Numbered from the stretch's first letter, positions 1-9,929 are shown. The stretch is 64,000 nt of DNA from Mycolicibacterium rhodesiae (GCF_002086695.1 NZ_MVIH01000007.1:124001-188000); one strand, 5' to 3'. The notes: generated by a model from the sequence alone, not told the origin. Translations and numbers: made by a program.

Positions 1-31
1 CGCCAGCGACGACAAGGCCGAGACGGCCTGA
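1..31 (+). CDS. lspA: C-terminal tail of lipoprotein signal peptidase (partial)
   Basis: Only the last nine codons and a TGA at 29-31 are visible (reading ASDDKAETA from base 2). The TGA shares its A with the ATG of the pseudouridine synthase gene, which suggests translational coupling. The identity rests on position: in mycobacteria lspA lies directly before this RluA-family gene. The fragment itself contains no diagnostic residue, so the assignment is by synteny only. Confidence 0.5.
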   Translation, partial: ASDDKAETA

Positions 32-957
32 TGACCGAACGGTCCATGCCGGTCCCCGAGGGTCTGGCCGGCATGCGCGTTGACGCGGGCCTGGCCCGGC
101 TGCTGGGGTTGTCCCGGACCGCCGCCGCCGCGATCGCCGAGGACGGCGGCGTCGAGCTCGACGGCGCGCGGGCGGGCAAGTCCGACCGGCTCGAAGCCGG
201 CGCGTGGCTGCACGTGCAGATCCCCGAGGAAGCGCCTCCGCCGGAGAACACGCCCGAAGAGATCGAGGGCATGACGATCCTGTACTCCGACGCCGACATC
301 GTCGTCGTCGACAAACCGCCGGGGGTGGCCGCGCACGCCACCGTCGGCTGGCACGGACCGACCGTGCTGGGCGGCCTGGCCGCGGCCGGATTCCGGATCA
401 GCACCTCGGGAATCCACGAGCGGCAGGGCATCGTGCACCGACTCGACGTCGGCACATCGGGTGTCATGGTCGTCGCGCTTTCCGAGCGGGCCTACACGCT
501 ACTCAAGCGGGCGTTCAAGCAGCGCACCGTCGACAAGCGGTATCACGCTGTGGTGCAGGGACATCCGGACCCGTCCAGCGGAACCATCGACGCGCCGATC
601 GGCAGGCACCGCGGCCACGACTGGAAGTTCGCCGTCACCGAGACCGGGCGGCACAGCATCACCCACTACGACACCGTCGAAATGTTCCGGGCCGCAAGTC
701 TTCTCGACATCCACCTGGAAACCGGTCGCACGCACCAGATCCGGGTGCACTTCGCCGCGCTGCACCACCCGTGCGCCGGTGATCTGACCTACGGCGCCGA
801 CCCGGTCCTGGCCAAGCGCCTCGGCCTGGAACGGCAGTGGCTGCACGCGCGTTCCCTGGCGTTCGCCCATCCTGCCGACGGTAGGCACTTCGAGGTCACC
901 GCTCCGTACCCAGCGGATCTGCAGCACGCATTGGATGTGCTGCGCGGCGAATCGTGA
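31..957 (+). CDS. RluA/RluD-family ribosomal pseudouridine synthase (Rv1540-like)
   Basis: 308 residues. An S4-like RNA-binding segment lies at about residues 10-60, followed by the RluA catalytic domain. The catalytic motif [10 protein letters not shown] (Asp in RLD, about residue 137) and the later HQIRVHFA motif are intact. The family isomerises uridine to pseudouridine in 23S rRNA or tRNA; the exact target cannot be read from sequence. The start is the ATG at 31, overlapping the lspA stop by one base. The stop TGA overlaps the GTG of the next gene (GTGA). The lspA-rluA order is conserved in mycobacteria. Confidence 0.93.
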   Translation: MTERSMPVPEGLAGMRVDAGLARLLGLSRTAAAAIAEDGGVELDGARAGKSDRLEAGAWLHVQIPEEAPPPENTPEEIEGMTILYSDADIVVVDKPPGVAAHATVGWHGPTVLGGLAAAGFRISTSGIHERQGIVHRLDVGTSGVMVVALSERAYTLLKRAFKQRTVDKRYHAVVQGHPDPSSGTIDAPIGRHRGHDWKFAVTETGRHSITHYDTVEMFRAASLLDIHLETGRTHQIRVHFAALHHPCAGDLTYGADPVLAKRLGLERQWLHARSLAFAHPADGRHFEVTAPYPADLQHALDVLRGES

Positions 958-1856
958 CGACCCCCAAACAGGACACCAAGACCAGCGGTCTGCTCTACGG
1001 CATCGGTGCCTACGGGTCCTGGGGTCTGTTCCCGGCGTTCTTCCCGCTGCTGAAACCGGCTGGGGCCCTGGAGGTTCTGGCTCACCGCATCATCTGGACG
1101 ACGGTGTTGATGGCCGGTGTGGTCGTCGCGATGCGGAAACTGTCCGACCTGCGGTCGATCACCGGACGCACCTGGCTTCTGCTGCTCTGTGCCTCGGCGC
1201 TGGTGTCGGCCAACTGGGTCATCTTCATCTTCGCGGTCAGCAACGGCCATGTCGTCGACGCCGCGCTCGGCTACTTCATCAATCCGCTGATCAGTGTGCT
1301 GCTCGGGGTGCTGATCTTCCGGGAGCGGCTCAACCGGGCCCAGGTGGTGGCCGTGCTGATCGCGTTGGCCGCGGTGATCCTGCTCGGCATCGAGGTCGGC
1401 GGCCCGCCGATCATCGCGCTCGGGCTGGCCTCGACGTTCGGTCTCTACGGGGTGGTCAAAAAGGTGGTCCCCACCGACCCGCGGGTCAGCGTGGGGGTGG
1501 AGGCCGCGATCGCCGCCCCCTTCGCCATCGCCTACATCGTCGTGCTGCAACTTGGTGGGCACGGCCAGTTCGCCAGTAACGGGCCGGGTCACATGGCGTT
1601 GATGATGCTGTCCGGGCCGATCACCGCGATCCCGCTGCTGTTCTTCGCCGCCGCCGCCCAGCGCCTGCCCCTGGTCACCCTCGGGCTGTTGATGTACTTG
1701 AATCCGGCCATGCAGATGACCTGGGGTGTGCTGGTGGCGCACGAGCCGATGCCGCCGGCCCGCTGGGCCGGTTTCGCGCTGATCTGGCTGGCGCTGCTGG
1801 TGTTCAGCGGTGACGCGCTGCGGCGGGCCCGTCAGGCGCCCGCGACGCCGAGCTGA
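954..1856 (+). CDS. rarD: RarD-type EamA family permease
   Basis: 300 residues with about ten hydrophobic segments. The N-terminal region [22 protein letters not shown] is typical of RarD members of the drug/metabolite transporter superfamily (chloramphenicol-sensitive protein family). Substrate unknown. Translation starts at GTG 954, which overlaps the preceding stop by 4 nt, so the gene is probably co-transcribed with the pseudouridine synthase. Its 3' end overlaps the convergent pyruvyl transferase gene by 25 bp, leaving no room for a terminator between them. Confidence 0.88.
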   Translation: MTTPKQDTKTSGLLYGIGAYGSWGLFPAFFPLLKPAGALEVLAHRIIWTTVLMAGVVVAMRKLSDLRSITGRTWLLLLCASALVSANWVIFIFAVSNGHVVDAALGYFINPLISVLLGVLIFRERLNRAQVVAVLIALAAVILLGIEVGGPPIIALGLASTFGLYGVVKKVVPTDPRVSVGVEAAIAAPFAIAYIVVLQLGGHGQFASNGPGHMALMMLSGPITAIPLLFFAAAAQRLPLVTLGLLMYLNPAMQMTWGVLVAHEPMPPARWAGFALIWLALLVFSGDALRRARQAPATPS

Positions 1857-2866
1857 CGGCGCAGCGCGCTGTACTCGGAGTCCAACTGGGTGCGCAGCCG
1901 GTCGACTGCGGCGTGCTTGTTGGCCCGGATGGCGCGTGAGTCGGCCAGCGATTCCAGAACCCGGTCGACGACGGCGGTGCCGGTGACCTGATCGGTGCGG
2001 ATCAGCGAGCGCTCGTCGTCGATCGACATCGCGAAGTCGCGGCACTTCGGTTGATACTCAAGGGACACCACCGGGGTGTCCGACAGCGCGGCGAGGATTC
2101 CGGCGTGCAGGCGGCAGACGATCGCCGCCGAGCAGCGGGCGAATTCCCGGGCGGCCGCGGCGGCGTCGGGCGGCCGCACGATGTCGGCCTGCACACCCTC
2201 GAAGGCCACCTCCAGCCACTTGCGGTCGCTCGGGTTCATCAGGATGCCGACGAACCGATGACCGCGGCCCGCGAGTTCCCGCACGGCGGCCGCGACGTGG
2301 TTGGCGACACCGGCCGGGTCATGCCCCCACAGGTCGTCGCCGTAGCCGAGGTTGACCCCGATCAGGCCGTCCTCGACCGGCACCGCGGGCCGCGGCAGGA
2401 TCAGAGCCGGATCGCCGGTCACCTCGGCGGTCAGCCCGATGTCGGCGAGCAGTTCGACGCTGCGGGGTCCGCGTACCGACACCGAGTCGAACCCGGCCAG
2501 GATCGGCTTCCATTTGGTGAGCTCGTCATTGCCGGATCCGCTGCCACGCCCGGCATAACCCGGGTCCTGAACCCCGACGCCGATCGCGTACTTCCCGGTG
2601 TTCTTGGTCACCGCAAGGCCCGCCCTGGCGAGCAGCCGGAAGTAGCGGACCCCGACCAGCGTCCCGCCGCCCATCACCAGCGTGCTGGGCGTGCGCGCCC
2701 GGTGCAGCGCCGCGCCGAGGGGAAAGACGAATTCGTGCGCCAACCGCGGGATGTCGGCGAACGTGACGCCGGGCAGCTGGGATTTCACCGCGTCGTAAAT
2801 CGCGTCGTCGCCGAGATTGTCCTTGTCGTGGAAGCCCAGATAGGCGACCGTCGCATCTTGGCTCAC
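1832..2866 (-). CDS. Polysaccharide pyruvyl transferase family protein
   Basis: 344 residues from GTG 2866. Family marks seen in order: a NLGDDAIYDAV motif near the N-terminus, MGGGTLVGV, SVRGPRS, VCRLHAGILAAL and EYQPKCRDF near the C-terminus. This is the layout of PS_pyruv_trans (CsaB/WcaK-like) enzymes, which add pyruvate ketals to surface sugars from phosphoenolpyruvate. An ATG at 2887 in the same frame is possible (351 residues), but it would sit only 4 nt from the ATG of the divergent gene and inside that gene's -10 region. GTG 2866 has a TANNNT element (complement of 2875-2880) about 8 nt upstream. The acceptor glycan is unknown. Confidence 0.82.
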   Translation of the reverse strand: MSQDATVAYLGFHDKDNLGDDAIYDAVKSQLPGVTFADIPRLAHEFVFPLGAALHRARTPSTLVMGGGTLVGVRYFRLLARAGLAVTKNTGKYAIGVGVQDPGYAGRGSGSGNDELTKWKPILAGFDSVSVRGPRSVELLADIGLTAEVTGDPALILPRPAVPVEDGLIGVNLGYGDDLWGHDPAGVANHVAAAVRELAGRGHRFVGILMNPSDRKWLEVAFEGVQADIVRPPDAAAAAREFARCSAAIVCRLHAGILAALSDTPVVSLEYQPKCRDFAMSIDDERSLIRTDQVTGTAVVDRVLESLADSRAIRANKHAAVDRLRTQLDSEYSALRRQLGVAGA

Positions 2867-2874
2867 GTGGACCG

Positions 2875-2884
2875 ACCCTATACT
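2875..2884. promoter_or_regulatory. Overlapping divergent -10 elements
   Basis: TATACT at 2879-2884 on the + strand lies 6 nt before the ATG at 2891, the spacing expected for a leaderless mRNA of the membrane-protein gene. On the - strand TAGGGT (complement of 2875-2880) lies 8 nt before GTG 2866 of the pyruvyl transferase. The two elements overlap, so the two genes may share or compete for RNA polymerase. No convincing -35 hexamer was seen for either, as is common in mycobacteria. Confidence 0.6.
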
Positions 2885-2890
2885 CATCCG

Positions 2891-4126
2891 ATGCCGAGCA
2901 CCGCGGTCGACACCGGGAGCAGGCGCGGCTTCTTCATCACGTTCACGGCGCTGCTGATGCTGTGGGCCGCGGTCCTTTTGACGTTGGCGATCACGGTGGT
3001 CCCCGACGGCTATTGGTATTCCTACTTCGCCATCGACTACTCGGTGGGTTTCATCCGGCGCGGACTTGCCGGCGAGCTGCTGGGTCTGTTCGGCGCCGCG
3101 CACTACTTCGGTGGTCTGGCTGTGCTGCGCTGGATTCCGACGGTCGCCTTCGTTCTCGGCCTTGCCGTGGTGGCCTGGGCTGTCGCCGTCAGGTCCGGTC
3201 GATCGCAGCGACGGCGGTTGATCGCCCTGCTGATCCCCGTGCTGCCGTTCGGGTTCGCGTTCGCGCTGTTCTCGGCGCGCACTGATCTGCTGGGTGGCGC
3301 CGCGATGGCCTTCTTCGCCGTCGTGCTGACCAGGGTCGCCACCGCCCGTGCGACCGTAATCGCCAGTGCTGTCTATGGTTTGACGCTTGCCGTGTTGACG
3401 CTGATCCACGAGGCGACGCCGTTCCTGTTCGGGCTCGGCGTGCTGTCGGCGCTGACGGTGCTGGCGCGGCATCTGGACGCCAAGGCGTTCTGGGCCAGTG
3501 TGGTGGCGGCGCTCGGACCGTCTGTACTGGTGGCGCTGGCGCTGGCCGCATTCGGCAAGCAGAAGGTATCCCCGCAGCTGTGTCAGCTGGTGCAGCACGG
3601 ACCGATGAACCACCCGCTGGCAGGCAAACCGACCATCGGCCAGCTGCTGAGCGGATTCCACTACTACGTCGACTACCACGACTGGTTCTGCCGGGCCTTC
3701 CTGCCACTGTTCGACATGACCTTCAGCGAAGGCCTGCGGTTCGTCGGCAGCATCGGCGTCGTCGCGCTGGCGGGTTCGACCGTCTACGGAGTGGCCACGC
3801 TGATCATCGGCATGCTGGCGATCAGTCATGTTGCGGGCGTTCCGGTCCGGCGGTACACCGCAATCCTGCGGGGCCGGCCGCTGGCCATGCTGGTCGGGAT
3901 CGTGATGATCCTGCCGGTGTTCGCGACCGGGGTCGATTGGGTCCGGTGGTGGGTGATCATCGCCTTCGACCTCGGGGTCGTCTTTTTGCTGTACACCCGC
4001 GACCAGCCCGAAATCGATGAGCCACCGACCCGCCGCACGCTGATCGTGTTCGCTGTCGGCGTGATCCTGCTGGCGGTGATCCCGATCGGGATCATCCCCG
4101 GCTTCGGTGCGCCGGTTCCGATGTGA
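2891..4126 (+). CDS. Polytopic membrane protein of unknown function
   Basis: 411 residues with about ten membrane segments spread over the whole length. The short loop after segment 1 reads SVGFIRRGLAGELLG, a motif I associate with uncharacterised membrane proteins of surface-glycan clusters. No catalytic domain was recognised. The start is the ATG at 2891, because the -10 TATACT ends 6 nt before it; a longer in-frame open stretch upstream is antisense to the pyruvyl transferase gene. The divergent pairing with a polysaccharide pyruvyl transferase suggests a role in export or assembly of a surface sugar, which is inference. Confidence 0.75.
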   Translation: MPSTAVDTGSRRGFFITFTALLMLWAAVLLTLAITVVPDGYWYSYFAIDYSVGFIRRGLAGELLGLFGAAHYFGGLAVLRWIPTVAFVLGLAVVAWAVAVRSGRSQRRRLIALLIPVLPFGFAFALFSARTDLLGGAAMAFFAVVLTRVATARATVIASAVYGLTLAVLTLIHEATPFLFGLGVLSALTVLARHLDAKAFWASVVAALGPSVLVALALAAFGKQKVSPQLCQLVQHGPMNHPLAGKPTIGQLLSGFHYYVDYHDWFCRAFLPLFDMTFSEGLRFVGSIGVVALAGSTVYGVATLIIGMLAISHVAGVPVRRYTAILRGRPLAMLVGIVMILPVFATGVDWVRWWVIIAFDLGVVFLLYTRDQPEIDEPPTRRTLIVFAVGVILLAVIPIGIIPGFGAPVPM

Positions 4127-4153
4127 ACCAGAGAAACTCAGATCGAGGAGCGC

Positions 4154-4750
4154 ATGACCGACAAGTCCCCCCGTAACCGGCGGATCATGATCGCGGTGGT
4201 GGCGGCGCTGGCCGCGGCGGCGATCGTGGTGCCCGTCCTCGGGGTGTTGCTCACCCCCGGCGTCCTGACCAAGCGGCAGGACGCCGCCTCGATGACGACC
4301 ACGACCACCACTGCTCCTCCGCTGACCATCAAGCCGCTGTCACTGCGGCCGGTAACCGGGGGGCCGTTCGTGATCCGGCCCGGGGACTGCGACCCGCCGC
4401 CTCCGACGCCGCCCGAGGCGCCGCTGCGCATCTGCGACATCGTCAAGTCCGCGGTGTACGAGCTTGGGCCGCAGGCGTTGACGGTTCAGCTCACCGACGT
4501 CGACTCCTTCCTGAACCCGCTGACCGCCAAGCAGATGGTGCAGGTCACGATGACTCCGGAGTCGGCGCGGGCGTTCGCCGATTTCACCGCATCCCACATC
4601 GATCAGCAGGTCGCGTTCGTGCGGTCCAACCTGGTGGTGTGGGCGCCGAAGATCACCGAGCGGATCGACGGCGAGGTGCTGCAGCTCTCCGGTGACGTGA
4701 CCGAGGAACAGGCTCGCGAGATCGCCCGAATGCTCAAAGACGAGGCCTAG
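4154..4750 (+). CDS. Membrane-anchored SecDF-P1-head-like protein
   Basis: 198 residues. A basic N-terminus is followed by one hydrophobic segment (about residues 11-33), a Thr-rich linker with TTTTTTAPP, a Pro-rich stretch, and a C-terminal domain (about 125-195). That domain resembles the P1 head subdomain of SecD: VTMTPESARAFADFT, an AFVRSNLVVWAPKI strand, IDGEVLQLSGDVTEEQAREIARML. The rest of SecD is absent. The start ATG has AGGAG at 4146-4150. The gene lies 27 nt after the membrane-protein gene and ends 4 nt into the convergent DUF202 gene. Function unknown; extracytoplasmic location is likely. Confidence 0.72.
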   Translation: MTDKSPRNRRIMIAVVAALAAAAIVVPVLGVLLTPGVLTKRQDAASMTTTTTTAPPLTIKPLSLRPVTGGPFVIRPGDCDPPPPTPPEAPLRICDIVKSAVYELGPQALTVQLTDVDSFLNPLTAKQMVQVTMTPESARAFADFTASHIDQQVAFVRSNLVVWAPKITERIDGEVLQLSGDVTEEQAREIARMLKDEA

Positions 4751-5076
4751 AGGCGGGCGTACTCCACGAGCATCGCCGCGCCCACGACGGCGACGAGCAC
4801 CAGCATGACCGCGGTGGCCCCGGGGACGAGGTAGCGCGAAAGCGGCGTCTGCGCGGCCAGCAGCGCCGCGCGGACCCGTTGGTAGCGGCGCCGGACCAGA
4901 ATCAGGCTGGCCAGTGCGGCTGCCGTGACGAGCACGATGCCCGGCCACAGCGGAAACCGTTCGACCACGCTCCACCGCACGAGCAGGGCCCCGATCGCCA
5001 GCACCCCGATGGTCGTGCGCTGCCACGCCAGCGCCGTGCGCTCGGCCGCCGCCGTGACGTCCGGGTTCTCGGTCAC
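4747..5076 (-). CDS. DUF202 small membrane protein (second of a pair)
   Basis: 109 residues with three predicted membrane helices. It has the DUF202 signature near the N-terminus (ERTALAWQRTTIGVL), followed by a short arginine-rich loop and a C-terminal helix. GTG 5076 overlaps the stop of the upstream DUF202 gene (GTGA), so the two products are probably made together and may form a complex. No function is established for the family, whose YidH-like members are small inner-membrane proteins. The stop overlaps that of the convergent SecDF-like gene by 3 nt. Confidence 0.82.
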   Translation of the reverse strand: MTENPDVTAAAERTALAWQRTTIGVLAIGALLVRWSVVERFPLWPGIVLVTAAALASLILVRRRYQRVRAALLAAQTPLSRYLVPGATAVMLVLVAVVGAAMLVEYARL

Positions 5077-5444
5077 CGGCCGAACTCGGCAAGGTAGACC
5101 AGCACCGCCGCGGCCACGATGATGATCGCCGCGCCGGAGACGATGATCCGGGGCAGCGGATCGGTCGGTAGCGGCCGCTTCTCCCGCATCGCCCGCTCGG
5201 CGCGATCCCACCGGACGTACGCGCCCGCGGTGACCACCAGCGACAGCACCAGGAGCAGCACCGTGATCACGATCCGGAACGGACGCGGCCCGAAATCGTG
5301 GACCAGGCTGGCCAGTGCCACCGCCCCGGCCAGCAGCGCCAAACCGGTCCGCAACCAGGCCAGGAAGGTCCGCTCGTTGGCCAGGGTGAACCGGTAGTCG
5401 GGGTCACTGCCCACACTGCGCAGCGGGGGCTTGGGCGCGAACAT
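5073..5444 (-). CDS. DUF202 small membrane protein (first of a pair)
   Basis: 123 residues with three predicted membrane helices. The signature ERTFLAWLRTGLALL follows a short hydrophilic N-terminus (MFAPKPPLRSVGS). The ATG at 5444 lies inside a perfect inverted repeat at 5443-5458. This is the first gene of a two-gene unit divergent from dnaE1. Tandem DUF202 genes are common in actinobacteria, but their role is unknown. Confidence 0.83.
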   Translation of the reverse strand: MFAPKPPLRSVGSDPDYRFTLANERTFLAWLRTGLALLAGAVALASLVHDFGPRPFRIVITVLLLVLSLVVTAGAYVRWDRAERAMREKRPLPTDPLPRIIVSGAAIIIVAAAVLVYLAEFGR

Positions 5445-5458
5445 AGGCTTCTGCCTAT
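5443..5458. repeat. Inverted repeat across the DUF202 start codon
   Basis: Perfect 6-4-6 inverted repeat, ATAGGC-TTCT-GCCTAT. On the - strand the last arm contains the first two bases of the ATG of the first DUF202 gene. It could be an operator, or an RNA hairpin that hides the start codon if transcription begins upstream of it. Confidence 0.5.
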
Positions 5459-5543
5459 CAGGACTGGCGGGCCGGCGCGAAGAGAATCGACACGAGCCGC
5501 CAGACACGGACGCGACACGCCGAAGGCTGTCGGTCGGCGGCCC

Positions 5544-5549
5544 TAGACT
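5544..5549 (+). promoter_or_regulatory. Probable -10 element of dnaE1
   Basis: TAGACT (TANNNT type) ends 9 nt before the dnaE1 ATG, so any 5' leader would be only 1-4 nt long. No ribosome binding site fits between this element and the start codon, which agrees with near-leaderless initiation. Confidence 0.5.
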
Positions 5550-5558
5550 GACGGGCCT

Positions 5559-8500
5559 ATGGGTACTGGAACTTCTGCCGGCTCTTTTGTGCACCTGCAC
5601 AACCACACCGAGTACTCGATGCTCGACGGTGCAGCGAAGATCACGCCCATGCTCGCCGAGGCGCAGCGCCTCGAGATGCCCGCCATCGGCATGACCGACC
5701 ACGGAAACATGTTCGGGGCCAGCGAGTTCTACAACGCCGCCACCAAGGTCGGCATCAAACCGATCATCGGCGTCGAGGCCTACATCGCGCCCGGATCCCG
5801 CTTTGACACCCGGCGCATCCTGTGGGGTGATCCCGGCCAGAAGAGTGACGACGTGTCGGGCAGCGGCTCCTACACGCACATGACGATGGTCGCCGAGAAT
5901 GCCACCGGCCTGCGCAACCTGTTCAAGCTGTCGACGCTCGCCTCGTTCGAGGGCCAGCTCGGCAAGTGGTCCCGGATGGATGCCGAGATCATCGCCGAGC
6001 ACGCCGCCGGCATCATCGCCACCACGGGCTGCCCGTCGGGTGAGGTCCAGACCCGGCTGCGGCTGGGCCACGAGAAGGAGGCGCTGGAGGCGGCCGCCAA
6101 GTGGCGGGAGATCTTCGGGCCGGATAATTACTTCCTCGAGCTGATGGACCACGGGCTCTCGATCGAGCGCCGGGTCCGCGAAGGTCTGCTGGACGTCGGC
6201 CGCAAGCTCGGTATCCCGGCCCTGGCGACCAACGACTGCCACTATGTGACCCGCGACGCGTCGCACAACCACGAAGCGCTGCTGTGCATCCAGACCGGCA
6301 AGACGCTGTCGGACCCCAACCGGTTCAAGTTCGACGGCGACGGCTACTTCCTGAAGTCGGCGGCGGAGATGCGCGCGCTGTGGGACGCGGAGGTCCCCGA
6401 GGCCTGCGATTCGACGCTGCTGATCGCCGAGCGGGTGCAGTCCTACGCCGACGTGTGGGCCCCCACCGACCGGATGCCGATCTTCCCGGTGCCGGACGGC
6501 CACGACCAGGGCAGCTGGCTGCGCCACGAGGTCGCGGCCGGTCTTCGTCGGCGTTTCCCGGACGCGGTGCCGCCGGAGTACACCGAGCGGGCCAGCTACG
6601 AGATCGACGTCATCTGCGGCAAGGGTTTTCCGTCGTACTTCCTGATCGTGGCCGACCTGATCAACTACGCGAAGTCGATCGACATCCGGGTCGGCCCAGG
6701 CCGTGGTTCGGCCGCCGGGTCGCTGGTGGCCTACGCGCTGGGCATCACCAATATCGACCCGATCCCGCACGGGCTGCTGTTCGAGCGGTTCCTCAACCCG
6801 GAACGCCCGTCCGCACCCGATATCGATATCGACTTCGACGATCGTCGCCGCGGTGAGATGGTGCGCTACGCCGCCGAGAAGTGGGGAAGTGACCGGGTCG
6901 CCCAGGTCATCACCTTCGGCACCATCAAAACCAAGGCGGCGCTGAAGGATTCGGCCCGTGTCCACTACGGCCAGCCGGGCTTCGCGATAGCCGACCGGAT
7001 CACCAAGGCACTGCCGCCGCCGATCATGGCCAAGGACATCTCGGTGGCGGGGATCACCGACCCGAACCACGAGCGGTACAAGGAGGCCGCCGAGGTTCGC
7101 GCCTTGATCGACACCGATCCCGACGTGCGCACCATCTACGAGACCGCGCGTGGCCTGGAGGGACTGGTCCGCAACGCCGGTGTGCACGCGTGCGCGGTGA
7201 TCATGAGCTCCCAGCCGCTGATCGAGGCGATCCCGCTGTGGAAGCGGCCGCAGGACGGCGCGATCATCACCGGCTGGGATTACCCGTCGTGTGAGGCCAT
7301 CGGCCTGCTGAAGATGGACTTCCTCGGCCTGCGGAACCTCACGATCATCGGCGACTGCATCGAGAACATCAAAGCCAACCGCGGCATCGACGTGGATTTG
7401 GATTCGCTTCCGCTGGACGATCCCAAGGCCTACGAACTGTTGGGGCGCGGAGACACCCTCGGGGTGTTCCAACTCGACGGCGGGCCGATGCGGGACCTGT
7501 TGCGGCGCATGCAGCCCACGGAGTTCAACGACATCGTCGCCGTGCTGGCGCTGTACCGGCCCGGTCCGATGGGCATGAACGCCCACAACGACTACGCCGA
7601 TCGCAAGAACAACCGACAGGCGATCAAGCCGATCCATCCTGAGCTCGAGGAACCGCTCAAGGAGATTCTGTCCGAGACATACGGTCTGATCGTCTACCAA
7701 GAGCAGATCATGTTCATCGCCCAGAAGGTCGCCTCCTACTCGATGGGCAAGGCCGATGCGCTGCGAAAAGCCATGGGCAAGAAGAAGCTCGAGGTGCTCG
7801 AGGCGGAGTACCAGGGCTTCAAGGAGGGGATGACCGCCAACGGGTTCTCCGAGAAGGCGGTGAAAGCGCTGTGGGACACCATTCTTCCGTTCGCCGGGTA
7901 CGCGTTCAATAAATCGCACGCCGCCGGCTATGGATTGGTGTCCTACTGGACCGCCTACCTCAAAGCCAATTTCCCGGCCGAGTACATGGCCGGGCTGCTC
8001 ACCTCGGTCGGTGACGACAAGGACAAGGCTGCGGTCTACCTCGCCGACTGCCGCCGGCTGGGTATCACGGTCCTGCCGCCCGATGTCAACGAGTCGGTGC
8101 AGAACTTCGCCTCGGTGGACGACGACATCCGGTTCGGGCTCGGCGCGATCCGCAACGTCGGCGCCAACGTGGTCAGTTCGTTGATCGCCACCAGGACCGA
8201 CAAGGGCAAGTTCACCGACTTCTCCGACTACCTGAACAAGATCGACATCGCGGCCTGCAACAAGAAGGTCACCGAATCCCTGATCAAAGCAGGGGCTTTC
8301 GATTCGCTGAAGCATCCGCGCAAGGGCCTGTTCCTGGTGCACACCGATGCCGTCGATTCGGTGCTTGGCACCAAGAAAGCGGAAGCGATCGGACAGTTCG
8401 ATCTGTTCGGCGGGGGAGACGGCGACGGCGCCGACAGCGGCGACTCGGCGTTCACCATCCGCGTGCCCGACGAGGAATGGGACGACAAGCACAAACTGGC

Positions 8501-9116
8501 CCTCGAGCGGGAGATGCTGGGACTGTACGTATCCGGGCATCCGCTCAACGGCGTTGCCCACCTGCTGAACGCCCAGGTGGATACTCAGATCCCGGCGATC
8601 CTCGGCGGGGACGTCGCCAATGACACCCAGGTTCGGGTCGGCGGTATTCTGGCCGGTGTCAACCGGCGGGTCAACAAGAACGGAATGCCCTGGGCCTCAG
8701 CGCAGTTGGAGGATCTCACCGGCGGCATCGAGGTGATGTTCTTCCCGCAGACGTATTCGTTGTTCGGCGCCGAGATCGCCGACGACGCGGTGGTGCTCGT
8801 GGGCGGCAAGGTTCGCATCCAGGACGACCGGATCTCGTTGATCGCCAATGAGCTTGTGGTGCCGGACTTTTCAGGTGCACAGGCGAACCGGCCCCTTGCG
8901 GTGAGTCTGCCCACCCGGCAGTGCACGATGGACAAGGTGAGCGCACTCAAGCAGGTGCTGGCTCGCCATCCGGGTACAGCTCAGGTGCATCTACGGTTGA
9001 TCAGTGGTGACCGGATCACCACTTTGGAACTCGATCAGTCGCTGCGGGTGACGCCGTCCTCTGCGCTGATGGGCGATCTCAAGGCGTTACTGGGGCCGGG
9101 CTGCCTCGGAGGCTAG
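5559..9116 (+). CDS. dnaE1: DNA polymerase III alpha subunit (replicative)
   Basis: 1185 residues, the full length of the mycobacterial replicative polymerase. The N-terminal PHP domain keeps its metal-binding residues ([13 protein letters not shown] at residues 8-20, then MTDHGNMFG and NDCHYV). Intact metal residues fit the known PHP proofreading exonuclease of mycobacterial DnaE1. The C-family polymerase core includes the [12 protein letters not shown] motif near residue 380 and the PDIDIDFDD catalytic aspartates near residue 418, with the fingers ([11 protein letters not shown]) further on. A C-terminal OB fold follows around residue 1020. The gene stands alone, divergent from the DUF202 pair and convergent with the transglutaminase gene (6 nt gap). 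Confidence 0.98.
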   Translation: MGTGTSAGSFVHLHNHTEYSMLDGAAKITPMLAEAQRLEMPAIGMTDHGNMFGASEFYNAATKVGIKPIIGVEAYIAPGSRFDTRRILWGDPGQKSDDVSGSGSYTHMTMVAENATGLRNLFKLSTLASFEGQLGKWSRMDAEIIAEHAAGIIATTGCPSGEVQTRLRLGHEKEALEAAAKWREIFGPDNYFLELMDHGLSIERRVREGLLDVGRKLGIPALATNDCHYVTRDASHNHEALLCIQTGKTLSDPNRFKFDGDGYFLKSAAEMRALWDAEVPEACDSTLLIAERVQSYADVWAPTDRMPIFPVPDGHDQGSWLRHEVAAGLRRRFPDAVPPEYTERASYEIDVICGKGFPSYFLIVADLINYAKSIDIRVGPGRGSAAGSLVAYALGITNIDPIPHGLLFERFLNPERPSAPDIDIDFDDRRRGEMVRYAAEKWGSDRVAQVITFGTIKTKAALKDSARVHYGQPGFAIADRITKALPPPIMAKDISVAGITDPNHERYKEAAEVRALIDTDPDVRTIYETARGLEGLVRNAGVHACAVIMSSQPLIEAIPLWKRPQDGAIITGWDYPSCEAIGLLKMDFLGLRNLTIIGDCIENIKANRGIDVDLDSLPLDDPKAYELLGRGDTLGVFQLDGGPMRDLLRRMQPTEFNDIVAVLALYRPGPMGMNAHNDYADRKNNRQAIKPIHPELEEPLKEILSETYGLIVYQEQIMFIAQKVASYSMGKADALRKAMGKKKLEVLEAEYQGFKEGMTANGFSEKAVKALWDTILPFAGYAFNKSHAAGYGLVSYWTAYLKANFPAEYMAGLLTSVGDDKDKAAVYLADCRRLGITVLPPDVNESVQNFASVDDDIRFGLGAIRNVGANVVSSLIATRTDKGKFTDFSDYLNKIDIAACNKKVTESLIKAGAFDSLKHPRKGLFLVHTDAVDSVLGTKKAEAIGQFDLFGGGDGDGADSGDSAFTIRVPDEEWDDKHKLALEREMLGLYVSGHPLNGVAHLLNAQVDTQIPAILGGDVANDTQVRVGGILAGVNRRVNKNGMPWASAQLEDLTGGIEVMFFPQTYSLFGAEIADDAVVLVGGKVRIQDDRISLIANELVVPDFSGAQANRPLAVSLPTRQCTMDKVSALKQVLARHPGTAQVHLRLISGDRITTLELDQSLRVTPSSALMGDLKALLGPGCLGG

Positions 9117-9122
9117 ACCCGG

Positions 9123-9929
9123 TCAGCTCAGGGCGACCAGATCGTGCACAGAGTCGAGTGGCAGCGTGCCGTCGACGACCGCGGTGACCTCCATGTTGTT
9201 CAGGGTGATCGCGCCGTTGTGGTTGTCCAGGAACGCCGTGTCCGCGGCGTCGCGGCCGGTGGAGATCCGCACCATGGTTTGGCGGGGCGCCAGGCATGTC
9301 GCGTCGACGACCTGCCAGGCGCCGTCGACGAACGCCTCGGCGACGGCGTGAAAGTCCATCGGGTCGCAGCCCGGCGCATAGACCGCGACCAGTCGCGCCG
9401 GCACGTTCACCGCGCGCAGCACCGCAATCACCAGATGCGCGTAGTCGCGGCAGACACCGGCACCCGCGAGGAGGGTGTCCGCTGCGCCGTCGATCGGATC
9501 ACTCGAGCCCGGTACGTAACTCAGCCGCGCGCCCACCCATGACGACACCTTCTCCAGCAGCGCGGCGGAGTTCGCGTATTGCCCGAATTCCGTGGCGGCG
9601 TAGCCGTAGAACTTGTCGGCCTCGGCGTAGCGGCTGGGCCGCAGATAGGTCGAGAGGTCGATGTCGTGTACGGGCGGCGGTTCGGCGCGGCCCTCGACGG
9701 TGGCCCGATACGAGGCGGTGACCGTCCCCTCGCCGGCATCGAAGCGATGAATGCGGGTGCCGTGATCGCCGATGATCTCGTCAGGGCTGACCAGTTTTCC
9801 GTTGAGCCGGTATTCCAGCGTCTCGGTGAGCTGTATTCCGGGAAGCGGGACAACTGCGATCTGGAATTCCAAAGTTGTTGGCGCAGTTACGGTTACGTCG
9901 AGCTCGGCACCCACGTCGCGTTTGAGCAC
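9123..9929 (-). CDS. Transglutaminase-like domain protein
   Basis: 268 residues from GTG 9929. An N-terminal beta-rich domain (about 1-125) precedes a transglutaminase core. The catalytic triad is visible: Cys in GAGVCRDYAHL, His in PMDFHAVAEAFV, Asp in WQVVDATC. No signal peptide or membrane segment was seen, so it is probably cytoplasmic; bacterial members act as amide hydrolases or proteases, and the substrate is unknown. GTG 9929 was preferred over the farther GTG 9977 because AAGGTGG lies 9-11 nt before it on the - strand. The longer form would add MGKSAAHGCKRRWCAE. Confidence 0.82.
   Translation of the reverse strand: MLKRDVGAELDVTVTAPTTLEFQIAVVPLPGIQLTETLEYRLNGKLVSPDEIIGDHGTRIHRFDAGEGTVTASYRATVEGRAEPPPVHDIDLSTYLRPSRYAEADKFYGYAATEFGQYANSAALLEKVSSWVGARLSYVPGSSDPIDGAADTLLAGAGVCRDYAHLVIAVLRAVNVPARLVAVYAPGCDPMDFHAVAEAFVDGAWQVVDATCLAPRQTMVRISTGRDAADTAFLDNHNGAITLNNMEVTAVVDGTLPLDSVHDLVALS

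Noticed and set aside
5073..8561. A very long open frame antisense to dnaE1 (over 1000 codons on the - strand)
   Set aside because: It is a by-product of high-GC codon bias. Only its far 3' part (5073-5444) encodes a recognisable DUF202 protein; the rest is rich in His, Arg and Gly with no domain, and dnaE1 on the other strand is certain.
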